A DNA stretch of 46,839 bases from Lachnospiraceae bacterium (GTDB lineage: Bacteria; Bacillota; Clostridia; Lachnospirales; Lachnospiraceae): assembly GCA_022799755.1 (NCBI GenBank), contig JAAWOU010000023.1, forward strand, positions 1-46,839. Reading direction: 5' to 3'. The position numbers and the translations under genes are program-made. The notes beneath the pieces were generated by a model. That model was not told the origin of the DNA. It saw only the letters and a list, made by a program, of their open reading frames with translations, and searched no databases. Positions 15,498 through 24,104 of this stretch are shown piece by piece (position 1 is the stretch's first letter; each line of letters opens with the position of its first letter).

Positions 15498-16148
15498 ATG
15501 AGGAAGAAAATAAAGAGCTATTTGGTATTTACCTCTCTTTGGTATCGGCTGGGAGTATATCTGGCGCTTCCCCTGGTGATATCCGGCCTGGGCTTTCTGA
15601 TAGAGCGGGGGCTGGCAGGGGGTGGCCTGATCATTGTGACCGTGCTTCTGCCTATGGCGGAGATCATATCCGATGTCTGGCTCTTCGGCGGGATCCAGAC
15701 GAAAGACTCCCTGAGACTGGAGTATCTCAAAGCCTCAGGGCATGGGAGAGAAATAATTCGGACCGCTCTGGAGATGGATCTGCTGCGGAAGCTTCTGTCC
15801 GGAATCGGGATTCTGGCGCTGTTTAGCCTGGTTCTGGCGGTGGGGAAAGGAGAGCTGCCCGAGGCTGCGGGGGTGCAGGGGTTCGGAATCCTGGTGTATC
15901 TGGCGCTGCTTTCTTATCTGGTGTCCACACTGGGGACCTTTTTGTCCAGATACGGAAGCCTCCTCTGGATAAACATGGTTGTGGGCTATGGAGCCATGAT
16001 TCTGGCGCTGCTTGGTATCTTTCTGCTGGGACTGGCAGAGTATATTCTGATAATCGACATTTTGTTTGCAATATTCGGGTTCCTGATGAGCGTGGTGGCA
16101 GTGAAAGCCGCCATGAAAAGGGTGGAGAGGAGTTATTATGATGAATGA
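15498..16148 (+). CDS. ABC-2-like membrane subunit
   Basis: The 216-aa protein has about six predicted membrane helices and a basic N-terminus (MRKKIKSYL). It follows the ATPase gene by seven bases and overlaps the next gene, so it is one of two permease-type subunits of the GntR-controlled system. There is no substrate clue in the sequence. A GTG at 15491 opens a different frame and is not the start. Confidence 0.75.
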   Translation: MRKKIKSYLVFTSLWYRLGVYLALPLVISGLGFLIERGLAGGGLIIVTVLLPMAEIISDVWLFGGIQTKDSLRLEYLKASGHGREIIRTALEMDLLRKLLSGIGILALFSLVLAVGKGELPEAAGVQGFGILVYLALLSYLVSTLGTFLSRYGSLLWINMVVGYGAMILALLGIFLLGLAEYILIIDILFAIFGFLMSVVAVKAAMKRVERSYYDE

Positions 16149-16806
16149 CTGGAAGCTGGGCATAAAGATGATGCGGTACGGATATGGGATAAAGACAAAC
16201 TGTATTGTGGGAGGGATTACGGTGGTACTGGGCATAGGCGCCGCTGTCTTGGGAGGAATATCAGGAAACATGTTTCCGGCAGATTATATGATGCTGGTGG
16301 TGGGCATGCTGCCTGTACAGGTACTTTTCTCCCTGAACATTACGGGCATGGTGCAGGCCTCACCGGGAAAAAAGAGGCTACAGACCAGGATTCCCGCACT
16401 GATCAATTTCAGCGTTATGACAGTGGTGTATCTGGCAGAGATCCTGATTAGCGGCATTATACTTCTAATTCAGCCCCAGAGCCGGGAAGGGATGGGAAAA
16501 AACCTACTTTTGATGGCGGTACTGATGGCGGCGATAATGCTGTATACCGGTGTAGCCTACAAATATTTCATCATATCCTCCCTGTGTGTGGTTCCCGTTA
16601 TTTGCATCGGTCTTTCCGGAGGAATCATCGGCGACAGCAGGCTGACGGATTTTCTGGCAATTGACATTTCGCTGGGGCAGGCGGTGGCCGCAGGTCTGGC
16701 GCTGCTGATTGCGGGAGCACTGGGGCAGTATCTGATCTCTCTTCTGATCTACAGGGCGCCTTTGGACAAGATGGGCCAGGTGGCTCCTTTGCGGAGGCTG
16801 ATGTGA
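16138..16806 (+). CDS. ABC-2-like membrane subunit
   Basis: This 222-aa protein has about six hydrophobic helices. It starts inside the 3' end of the previous gene (11-bp overlap) with GGAGAGGAG upstream, so it is translationally coupled. It is the fourth gene of the GntR operon and the likely second half of a heteromeric permease. Transcription ends at the hairpin 16841-16870. Confidence 0.75.
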   Translation: MMNDWKLGIKMMRYGYGIKTNCIVGGITVVLGIGAAVLGGISGNMFPADYMMLVVGMLPVQVLFSLNITGMVQASPGKKRLQTRIPALINFSVMTVVYLAEILISGIILLIQPQSREGMGKNLLLMAVLMAAIMLYTGVAYKYFIISSLCVVPVICIGLSGGIIGDSRLTDFLAIDISLGQAVAAGLALLIAGALGQYLISLLIYRAPLDKMGQVAPLRRLM

Positions 16807-16840
16807 GTGACTGGGAAGCTGTAATTATGTGATATGCGAA

Positions 16841-16870
16841 ACACCCCGTCTTTAGAGAGGGGTGTTTTTT
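16841..16870. terminator. Bidirectional terminator between the GntR operon and the AraC gene
   Basis: ACACCCC (16841-16847) and GGGGTGT (16859-16865) are followed by a T run on the plus strand. The right half overlaps the last codons (NTPL-stop) of the convergent AraC gene. Confidence 0.85.
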
Positions 16871-17721
16871 ACCGCGGATTCGGCAGTGATCCGGTTCTGC
16901 TCCATCCGGAATTCCTGGCGGTACTGGGTGGGCGTCATGCCGCACCATTTCTTGAAAAATGCCGTAAATTGGTGGTAATCCGGAAAGTCCAGATGGTTGG
17001 AGATCTCCTGGATGGTCATGGGAGAATGGCGCAGCATGTTCATGGAAATCTCCAGTCTCAAAGAAAGGTAATAACGATAAGGGGGGGTACGGTACTCTTT
17101 CTTGAACACCTCGTTGGCCCGGGAGCGGGAGAGATGGGCATGGGCGGCGATCTCGTCAATATGCATGGAGCGATGGACATTCTGCTCGATAAAGCATTTC
17201 ATGGCAAAAGCGGGAGAGGCCTTTTCCTGATGGCCGATAAGGGTCTCCGAAAACAACTGAATATAATGATGAAGAAAAAGAGCCAGTTCACTTTTGCAGT
17301 GGGCCGGGTCTTTTTTCATAATGGAGAACGCCTGGGTGAGGTAGTCTCTGTTCTTGAAGTTTTCTACATAACAGTTGGTGTTCAGGTGATAGTCCGAGAG
17401 CAGGTGCTGCACCAACATCCCCCGGACATTGAGCCAGACCTTGGTCCAGGGATTGTGGGGATCGGAATAGTAGTGATGGTAAGTGCAGGGATGGAGGATG
17501 TAAGCGGCGCCGGGTCCTAAAGCTACCTTTTGGTCGTTAAAGTACACATAACCGCGGCCGCTTAAAATGTATTCAAACACATAGTGGTCCCCGTTTGGAC
17601 GAAGAATATGGTAGTTGGGGTCCGCAAAGGTAATACCCGAAGAAAGGGGAGAAAACTCAGCAGAGTCCGGCCCCAGATAAAAATAATATTCTTCCCGGGC
17701 TGTCCTGTAGATATCGGGCAT
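16852..17721 (-). CDS. AraC family transcriptional regulator with N-terminal cupin
   Basis: The 289-aa regulator has an N-terminal sugar-sensing cupin (about 25-110: FEYILSGRGYVYFNDQKVAL) and a C-terminal pair of helix-turn-helix motifs (about 190-280: HIDEIAAHAHLSRSRANEVF and IQEISNHLDFPDYHQFTAFF, with GMTPTQYRQEF). It is divergent from the GH2/CUT1 transporter genes and probably activates them on sensing their sugar. GGAGGTTACAAT precedes the chosen ATG at 17721. The last codons overlap the terminator. Confidence 0.88.
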   Translation of the reverse strand: MPDIYRTAREEYYFYLGPDSAEFSPLSSGITFADPNYHILRPNGDHYVFEYILSGRGYVYFNDQKVALGPGAAYILHPCTYHHYYSDPHNPWTKVWLNVRGMLVQHLLSDYHLNTNCYVENFKNRDYLTQAFSIMKKDPAHCKSELALFLHHYIQLFSETLIGHQEKASPAFAMKCFIEQNVHRSMHIDEIAAHAHLSRSRANEVFKKEYRTPPYRYYLSLRLEISMNMLRHSPMTIQEISNHLDFPDYHQFTAFFKKWCGMTPTQYRQEFRMEQNRITAESAVKNTPL

Positions 17722-17844
17722 ATTGTAACCTCCTGGCTTTCGTCTTATTTCCGGTTTTGAAGCTGCTAACGCCTGTTGCCTCTTTGTAAAAATTATACAA
17801 TAAACAGACAAAAAATCAATGGTTTATTCTCAGAAAAACTAAAA

Positions 17845-17877
17845 ACAGGATTTTTTCATACATATACAGGATTTTTT
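17845..17877 (+). promoter_or_regulatory. Paired direct repeats, candidate AraC-type operator
   Basis: ACAGGATTTTTT occurs at 17845 and again at 17866, 21 bp apart (two helical turns on one DNA face). They lie between the divergent AraC gene and the GH2 operon, the usual arrangement for AraC-family half-sites. Confidence 0.5.
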
Positions 17878-17974
17878 TGACCTGATTAATTCACAGAATT
17901 GATTAAAATAGAGTATGTAAGAAAGAAATGCATGAGAAACATGGGCGAAAAGCCAAAGGAGAGGGAAGAGAGAA

Positions 17975-19714
17975 ATGGATTTGCGGACAATACCCAGGCC
18001 GGAGCACCCCCGTCCTCAGATGGAGCGGCAGCACTGGACCAATCTGAATGGAGAATGGAACTTTTACATAGATTACGGCGACAGCGGGAAAGACAGAAAG
18101 TTATACAATAATACGGAACTTCCGGAACGGATTATTGTGCCATTTTGCCCGGAAAGCAAATGCAGCGGAGTGGCAAAAACGGATTTTATGCCTGCAGTCT
18201 GGTATCAGAAAACACTGATGTTGAAAAAAGACCTGAACCGGAAAAGACTCCTGCTCCATTTCGGCGCAGTGGACTACGAATGCAGTGTCTGGCTCAACGG
18301 AGAGTCGGTGGGAGAGCACAGGGGCGGATATTCCTCTTTTTCCTTTGACATCACAGAATATGTCCGGGAGGGGGAGAACAATCTGGTGGTACTGGCCAGG
18401 GACGACCTGCGCTGCGGCCTGCAGCCCAGGGGAAAGCAGAGCCCCGCATATTTTTCCGGAGGCTGCAATTATACCCGCACCACGGGAATCTGGCAGACCG
18501 TGTGGCTGGAGGAGGTGCCGGAAAGCTATATCCTCTCCCTGCAATACTATCCCAATGTGGCGGAGAACAGTTTGACCATCAAAGCAAAGGTGCAGGGGGC
18601 GGGAGTGCTGGAAGCCCGGGCCTCCTATGAGGGCAGGGACTGTGGACGGGGACAGGTGCAGGTCCAGGGACAGGTGGCGACGCTGACCTTATCTCTGACA
18701 GAATCCCATCTCTGGGAAGCGGGAAAAGGCAGACTCTATGACTTGGAACTTACTTTCGGGGAAGATTGTATAAAAAGCTACTTCGGCATGCGGGAGATTC
18801 AGATTCGGGGAGAAAAGGTGCTGCTCAACGGAGAGCCCATTTTTCAGAGGCTGGTGCTGGACCAGGGGTATTATCCGGACGGCATTTATACGGCGCCGTC
18901 AGAGGAAGCTCTGGAGAAGGATATCAGGCTGTCCATGGAGGCAGGGTTCAACGGGGCGAGACTCCACCAGAAAATCTTTGAACCTCGGTATCTGTACCAC
19001 TGCGACCGCCTGGGATATCTGGTCTGGGAGGAGCATGCCTGCTGGGGACTGGACTACAGCAGACCGGAGGCTCTGAAAGCGTTTCTGCCGGAATGGATGG
19101 AGGTCATGGAGCGGGATTTCAATCACCCGGCCATAGTGGGATGGTGTCCCTTTAATGAGACCTGGGACGTGAACGGAAGAAAGCAGGACGAGGATCTGCT
19201 GCGGGTGGTATACAAGACGACGAAGCTCTATGACACCACAAGGCCCTGCATCGATACCAGCGGCAGTTACCATGTGATCACGGACATTTATGATCTCCAT
19301 GATTACGAGCAGGATCCGGGGAAGCTGGCCGGGCATTATGAAGACTTCAGGGCAGGAGGAGAGCTGCAGGACACCCATCCCCAGAGACAGACACCCGTAA
19401 AGGGGATTCCTGTGATGATCAGCGAGTACGGCGGCATCCGCTGGGACACGGGAGCAGCAGGAGAGAGAGATTGGGGCTATGGGGAGACGCCCCGGACAGA
19501 GGAAGAATTTCTGGAGCGCTATAAGGGACTTACGGATGTATTTCTGGACAATCCCCGGATATCCGGCTTCTGCTATACCCAGCTCTACGATGTGGAGCAG
19601 GAGGTGAACGGTCTGTATACCTATGAACGGGAGCCCAAATTTGACATGGAACCGTTCCGGGCTGTCAACAGCAGAAAGGCAGCCATAGAAAGTGACGGCA
19701 GCGACATGGCTTAA
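17975..19714 (+). CDS. Glycoside hydrolase family 2 enzyme
   Basis: This 579-aa cytoplasmic (no signal peptide) GH2 has a jelly-roll sugar-binding domain (about 35-185: VWYQKTLML, WLNGESVGEHRGGYSSFSFD), an immunoglobulin-like domain (about 190-275) and a TIM barrel (about 280-560). The acid/base is Glu395 in FNETWD and the nucleophile Glu484 in ISEYGG. It is short compared with LacZ and resembles the beta-galactosidase/beta-glucuronidase-like group; specificity is not decided by sequence. AAGGAGAGGGAAGAGAG precedes the ATG. The CUT1 importer genes follow, so the substrate is likely the oligosaccharide brought in by that system. Confidence 0.88.
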   Translation: MDLRTIPRPEHPRPQMERQHWTNLNGEWNFYIDYGDSGKDRKLYNNTELPERIIVPFCPESKCSGVAKTDFMPAVWYQKTLMLKKDLNRKRLLLHFGAVDYECSVWLNGESVGEHRGGYSSFSFDITEYVREGENNLVVLARDDLRCGLQPRGKQSPAYFSGGCNYTRTTGIWQTVWLEEVPESYILSLQYYPNVAENSLTIKAKVQGAGVLEARASYEGRDCGRGQVQVQGQVATLTLSLTESHLWEAGKGRLYDLELTFGEDCIKSYFGMREIQIRGEKVLLNGEPIFQRLVLDQGYYPDGIYTAPSEEALEKDIRLSMEAGFNGARLHQKIFEPRYLYHCDRLGYLVWEEHACWGLDYSRPEALKAFLPEWMEVMERDFNHPAIVGWCPFNETWDVNGRKQDEDLLRVVYKTTKLYDTTRPCIDTSGSYHVITDIYDLHDYEQDPGKLAGHYEDFRAGGELQDTHPQRQTPVKGIPVMISEYGGIRWDTGAAGERDWGYGETPRTEEEFLERYKGLTDVFLDNPRISGFCYTQLYDVEQEVNGLYTYEREPKFDMEPFRAVNSRKAAIESDGSDMA

Positions 19715-19769
19715 TGGAAATCTAAGCTTCCAGGTTTCCGGAAGTGCAGATCTGGATAAAAAGGAGAGG

Positions 19770-20717
19770 ATGGAGGATGGGGTGAAAAAGCAAAAACAAA
19801 AGTCAATGACAAGAAGATTCAAAAGGGAGGACATCCCGCTGTATCTCATGGCGCTGCCGGGAGTGGTGATTTTGATCTTGTTCAGCTACCTGCCCATGGG
19901 CGGGCTGGTTCTGGCTTTCAAGAAGTACAATGTGCAGAAAGGGATTTTCGGATCGCCCTTTAACGGATTTGATAATTTCAAATTCCTCTTTGCCACATCG
20001 GATGCGCTTGTGATAACAAGAAATACGGTATTGTATAATATTGTATTTATTTTTCTGAACATGGCCATTGCGGTGGTTCTGTCCCTGATGCTCAGTTCCC
20101 TGGGCTCCAAGAAGACTGCGAAGACATTCCAGACAATATACATGATGCCCTATTTCCTGTCCTGGGCGGTGGTGGCGATCATTGTGACTGCATTTCTGGA
20201 GCGTTCGAACGGATTTGTAAATTACGTTCTGCAGCTGCTGGGCCAGGAGGGCGGGATCGACTGGTATCAAAGGACCAGCATATGGCCGCCGCTATTGGTA
20301 TTCATCAATGCCTGGAAAGGCGTGGGATATCAGGCGGTGATGTACCTTGCGGTGATCTCGGGGATTTCCAGTGATTATTATGAGGCAGCCATGCTGGACG
20401 GGGCATCCCGGTTCCAACAGGCCATTTATATCACCATCCCCCATCTGCGATTCATCATTGCGGTTTCCCTGATCATGGCCATGGGCGGCATCTTCCGCGG
20501 GGATTTTGGTCTGTTTTACACCGTGACCAAAGACAGCGGCCCCTTGTATCCGGTGACGAATATAATCGATACCTATATCTACCGGGGGCTGAAGAGCCAG
20601 GTGAATATCGGAATGACTACAGCGGCAGGGCTGTTTCAGTCGGCAGTGGGCTTTGTGTTTGTACTGCTGGCGAATAGGATTGTCTCCAAAGTGGATCCGG
20701 ACAGTGCCATGTTCTGA
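19770..20717 (+). CDS. CUT1-type ABC sugar permease (LplB-like)
   Basis: The protein of about 315 aa is an inner-membrane subunit of a carbohydrate importer of the LplB/YtcP group. It has six membrane helices and the cytoplasmic EAA loop YYEAAMLDGASRFQQAIYIT (about 205-225), which contacts the ATPase. Starts are ambiguous: ATG 19770 has AAGGAG only three bases away, and GTG 19782 has GGAGG at a better spacing. No ATPase gene is nearby, as is usual for this family, which borrows a shared MsiK/UgpC-type ATPase. Confidence 0.88.
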   Translation: MEDGVKKQKQKSMTRRFKREDIPLYLMALPGVVILILFSYLPMGGLVLAFKKYNVQKGIFGSPFNGFDNFKFLFATSDALVITRNTVLYNIVFIFLNMAIAVVLSLMLSSLGSKKTAKTFQTIYMMPYFLSWAVVAIIVTAFLERSNGFVNYVLQLLGQEGGIDWYQRTSIWPPLLVFINAWKGVGYQAVMYLAVISGISSDYYEAAMLDGASRFQQAIYITIPHLRFIIAVSLIMAMGGIFRGDFGLFYTVTKDSGPLYPVTNIIDTYIYRGLKSQVNIGMTTAAGLFQSAVGFVFVLLANRIVSKVDPDSAMF

Positions 20718-20809
20718 GGCGGGAGAGGATACAAGCCAGACCTGGTGGTCTGTCATCAAAGGGCAAGTATTGATTGATATGAGCGCCAAAGCGCGCTAGG
20801 GGTAAAATA

Positions 20810-21721
20810 ATGAAAAAGAAGAGACAATTGAACCGGATCAACTGGAAATGGAATCTTTTTTTCGGTATCATCCTTGGAATTTTTGCCATTGTGTTTGTGG
20901 CACCGGTGCTTCTCATTGTGATCGTATCGTTTTCCAGTACGAACAGCATTAATGAAGTGGGGTACAATTTCTTTCCCGTGGAATGGTCCATGGAGGGGTA
21001 TTATTACACATTCAAGATGGGGAGCCAGCTGGTGTATTCCTACCTGGTCACCATTGTAAACTCTGCTCTGGGGACGGTATTGGGGCTGATCATCATGTCC
21101 ATGTATGCCTATGTCATATGCCAGAAGAGATTCTGGCTGGAGAGAGGGCTCACATGGTTCCTGTTTTTCACGATGCTCTTCGGGGGCGGCCTGGTGCCAT
21201 CTTATATTTTGAATGTGCGCTATTACCATCTGAAAGACACCTTTTGGATTCTGCTGCTGGCAGGCATTCTGAATGCCTATTGGGTGATCATCCTGCGCAC
21301 TTTCATCAAGACATCTATTCCGGAGGCTCTGTTTGATTCGGCCAGGATAGACGGGGCAGGGCATTTTACCATTTTCTTCCGGATTGTGTGTCCCCTGTTC
21401 AAGGCAGGGCTGGGAACCATTGGCCTGTTCAGCTTCGTGGCCAGGTGGAATGACTGGTTCACGGGCATGCTGTATATCGAGAACAATAAGCTGGTGCCCC
21501 TGCAGACTTTGCTGACACAGCTGCAGAACAATGTGGATTATCTGAAAGCAAATTCGAGAATTGCCTCCACCCCGGGGGGAATGGAGATGCTGAAGAACCT
21601 GCCCGGCACGAACCTGCGGATGGCCTGTACCGTTCTGGCAGTGGCGCCCCTGCTGTTCGCCTATCCGTTCTTTCAAAGGTATTTCGTACAGGGGCTTACA
21701 GTGGGCAGCATCAAGGAGTGA
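20810..21721 (+). CDS. CUT1-type ABC sugar permease (YtcP-like)
   Basis: This 303-aa second permease of the same importer has six membrane helices, an N-terminal basic segment and the EAA motif PEALFDSARIDGAGHFTIFF. AGGGG lies before the ATG. The 92-bp gap behind the first permease holds small hairpins and no gene. It probably forms a heterodimer with the upstream permease. Confidence 0.88.
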   Translation: MKKKRQLNRINWKWNLFFGIILGIFAIVFVAPVLLIVIVSFSSTNSINEVGYNFFPVEWSMEGYYYTFKMGSQLVYSYLVTIVNSALGTVLGLIIMSMYAYVICQKRFWLERGLTWFLFFTMLFGGGLVPSYILNVRYYHLKDTFWILLLAGILNAYWVIILRTFIKTSIPEALFDSARIDGAGHFTIFFRIVCPLFKAGLGTIGLFSFVARWNDWFTGMLYIENNKLVPLQTLLTQLQNNVDYLKANSRIASTPGGMEMLKNLPGTNLRMACTVLAVAPLLFAYPFFQRYFVQGLTVGSIKE

Positions 21722-21861
21722 CTGCATTCCCGTATTTTGTAAATATGGCGCAATATGGCTTATTTGGCAGCAATTTCTTTCCATTTGATTATAGGCAGCC
21801 GTACTTGCTGTATATAATATAGTTTTTCTAATGTTTCATTAAATAAAAAGGAGGATGACAA

Positions 21862-23496
21862 ATGAAACGGAAATTAGTATCATTGCTGTGTGTATTTTCT
21901 ATGGCAGCAGCCATGCTCAGCGGCTGTGGAAACGGTTCGGAAAAGGAGAGTTCCCAGGAGTCTTCAAAGCCAAGTCAGGAGGAGCCTGGGGAGAGCGGGA
22001 CAGAATCCGCAGAAGCTTCAGAGACCGCAGAGGGAGGCGAGACAGCCGGGGAGGACCTGGAGTATGCGGAGCTTCAGTGGTATGTGCTCAGCTATCAGAC
22101 AGGCAATATCACCGATGTAGACATGATTCAGGCTGCATTGGACGAGTATTTCATGGAAAAGATTAACTGTAAGGTGAAGCTGAATATCATGGGACCCGGA
22201 GGCTATGAAGAAACCATGTCCACAAAACTCATGTCCGGTGAAGAAGTGGATCTTTTGGCAGTCACGGGGGATATTTCCTATTATACTTATGCAAAGATGG
22301 GGGCGTTCTATCCCATTGACACCCTTTGGGATGAGTATGGCACCAGCCTGAAAGATCTATTTAAAGATGACGTATGGGAGGGGCTGAAAGTCGATGACCA
22401 TATCTATGGGGTTCCTGTGCTGAAAGACAACTGCTATATCATAAGCTATATTTATAATGATACACTGGCCAAAGAGCTGGGGCTGGATATGGAGCAGGGG
22501 TGGTCCGGTCCTCAGGAAATGGAAGATTTTCTGATCGAGGCAGTGGCGGCCCGCGACGCAAAGTTTCCTGAGTATAAGGGGATGCCCCTGATGCCTTACA
22601 ATGATGTCTTCTGCCCGTACTATGTGGCTTTGGAACAGTTTGGATGCAATGAGCTGGCAGTGTGCAATGTGCCCGGAAAGGAAGCCGTTCCCGGGGTTGA
22701 CACGAAAACGGTGTACAACTTTTTTGAAACGGATGAATTCAGGGAGCTGTGCCTGATGAAGCAGCGCCTGGTAAGCGCAGGCGTCCTTTCGAACAACGGA
22801 TTCACATTCGAGGGAAACCTGGCGGCGGAGCCTTTCATTCTGATGCTGAACGGATGGGGTTATACCTGGATCTCCGAAGACCTGAACGGAGAGAATTACG
22901 ACTCGAAACTGGTAGTATATGACAATCCTTACATGGAGGGAAGCGGCTATGCCGGAGCCATGACTGCTATCGGCGTAAAAAGCAAGAACCCGGAACGGGC
23001 TATGATGGCTATGGAGCTCATAAACAATGATCCCTATGTGGCTACAATGCTGCGTTTTGGCCTTGAGGGAGAGCATTGGGAGAAAGACGGGGACGGCAAG
23101 ATGCAGCTTGCAAACCGCAATGCGGACGCGGCAAATCCCGGGTGGCTGCAGTGGTATGGGCCGTTCTTCGGAAATCTGACCATTGTGGAGGCTCCGGAGT
23201 CCTATGGCGGACCGGACAACATCATGCTGAAGAAAATGGCGGAATACAACAATGAGGCGATACTGGCCTCACATATGGGATTCATTCCCGACCTTTCCGC
23301 CATTGAAAACGAACTCTCCGCATGTAATAACGTGATAAGCGAGTATTACGATTATCTGAAATACGGATATCTTGAGTCTCCGGAAGCCGTGAACAAGTCA
23401 GTGGACGATTTTGTGGCGAAGCTGAAACAGAACGGTTCGGAAAAGATTGTTGCGGAAATACAGTCCCAGATCGACGCATGGGAAGCCAGTAAGTAA
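21862..23496 (+). CDS. ABC transporter extracellular sugar-binding lipoprotein
   Basis: This 544-aa substrate-binding protein has a signal peptide ending in the lipobox LSGC (Cys22) and a Ser/Glu-rich tether (about 25-65), followed by the two-lobe solute-binding fold of the large LplA-like group that pairs with LplB/YtcP permeases. AAGGAGGATGACAA precedes the ATG. A TATAAT-like sequence (21813-21818) upstream may give it an extra promoter. It is closed by the terminator 23523-23551. The ligand is probably an oligosaccharide cut by the GH2 enzyme. Confidence 0.9.
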   Translation: MKRKLVSLLCVFSMAAAMLSGCGNGSEKESSQESSKPSQEEPGESGTESAEASETAEGGETAGEDLEYAELQWYVLSYQTGNITDVDMIQAALDEYFMEKINCKVKLNIMGPGGYEETMSTKLMSGEEVDLLAVTGDISYYTYAKMGAFYPIDTLWDEYGTSLKDLFKDDVWEGLKVDDHIYGVPVLKDNCYIISYIYNDTLAKELGLDMEQGWSGPQEMEDFLIEAVAARDAKFPEYKGMPLMPYNDVFCPYYVALEQFGCNELAVCNVPGKEAVPGVDTKTVYNFFETDEFRELCLMKQRLVSAGVLSNNGFTFEGNLAAEPFILMLNGWGYTWISEDLNGENYDSKLVVYDNPYMEGSGYAGAMTAIGVKSKNPERAMMAMELINNDPYVATMLRFGLEGEHWEKDGDGKMQLANRNADAANPGWLQWYGPFFGNLTIVEAPESYGGPDNIMLKKMAEYNNEAILASHMGFIPDLSAIENELSACNNVISEYYDYLKYGYLESPEAVNKSVDDFVAKLKQNGSEKIVAEIQSQIDAWEASK

Positions 23497-23522
23497 ATAG
23501 GGATAGCCAAAAACAGAGGGAG

Positions 23523-23551
23523 GCAGCGCTCCATAGGAGCCGCTGCTTTCC
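23523..23551 (+). terminator. Intrinsic terminator of the CUT1 importer operon
   Basis: GCAGCGCTCC (23523-23532), loop ATA and GGAGCCGCTGC (23536-23546) form a strong stem with one bulge, followed by a pyrimidine/T-rich tract. Confidence 0.85.
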
Positions 23552-23734
23552 TTTTTATTCCTGATAAGGTTCCATTTTTATAATCAGAAAATTTTGCATA
23601 TAATCGGAAATTGAAGAATATGTTAAAATAAATAGATATAATATGAGTTAAAATTATATAAAACAATTATTTATTAGAAAAAAGGTATGACAGAAAACAA
23701 TTTTAAAAATATAAATAAAATTTTGAAAAAGGCA

Positions 23735-23763
23735 TTGACAATTTGACTCGCGTGCAATATAAT
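23735..23763 (+). promoter_or_regulatory. Perfect consensus sigma-A promoter
   Basis: TTGACA (23735-23740) and TATAAT (23758-23763) have a 17-bp spacer: an exact consensus in both hexamers. No protein gene of normal size follows in this direction for the next several kilobases. Confidence 0.85.
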
Positions 23764-23769
23764 GAACTT

Positions 23770-24037
23770 ACAATAAAGAAAGGGAAAACAAAATCTTCCA
23801 TAAAAGAAAACTAAATAAGCAGCAAAGGTTTCAGACAACAGTGCAGAACACGAAAAAAGTAACGGATTGCTGAAGCGGAACTTGCCAGAACGTTACAGTG
23901 CATTGGGTACAAAGAAAACGTGGAAAGCACAAAAGGGTGAAATGGAAGAGAAGAAAAAACTAAATAAGGAGGTATGGTCCATTGGACGAGCAGTTCTGAG
24001 AGGGCGTATTGATTGAAGTAGAATCGATACGCCCTCT
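23770..24037 (+). ncRNA. Candidate structured RNA, class unknown
   Basis: This stretch of about 270 nt follows a perfect consensus promoter and has no ORF of normal length. It contains the pairing GTAACG/CGTTAC around an internal domain, two copies of AAAACTAAATAAG (near 23807 and 23956), and a final 16-bp stem (23999-24014 with 24022-24037; AGAGGGCGTAT arm). A strong AAGGAGG (23966-23972) sits nine bases before TTG GAC GAG CAG TTC TGA, a possible five-codon peptide. It may be a stand-alone small RNA or the leader of a lost gene. No known family could be assigned by eye. Confidence 0.5.
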
Positions 24038-24104
24038 TGCTGTGTGTGCTGACAGCCTTTTCCGCCCTCCGCGGCGGGCCGCCACAGCCGGCGGAAAAGG
24101 AACC

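Noticed and set aside
23982..23999. Five-codon peptide as an annotated gene
   Set aside because: The ribosome site is good but TTG initiation and five codons are too little to call a gene; kept only as part of the RNA candidate.
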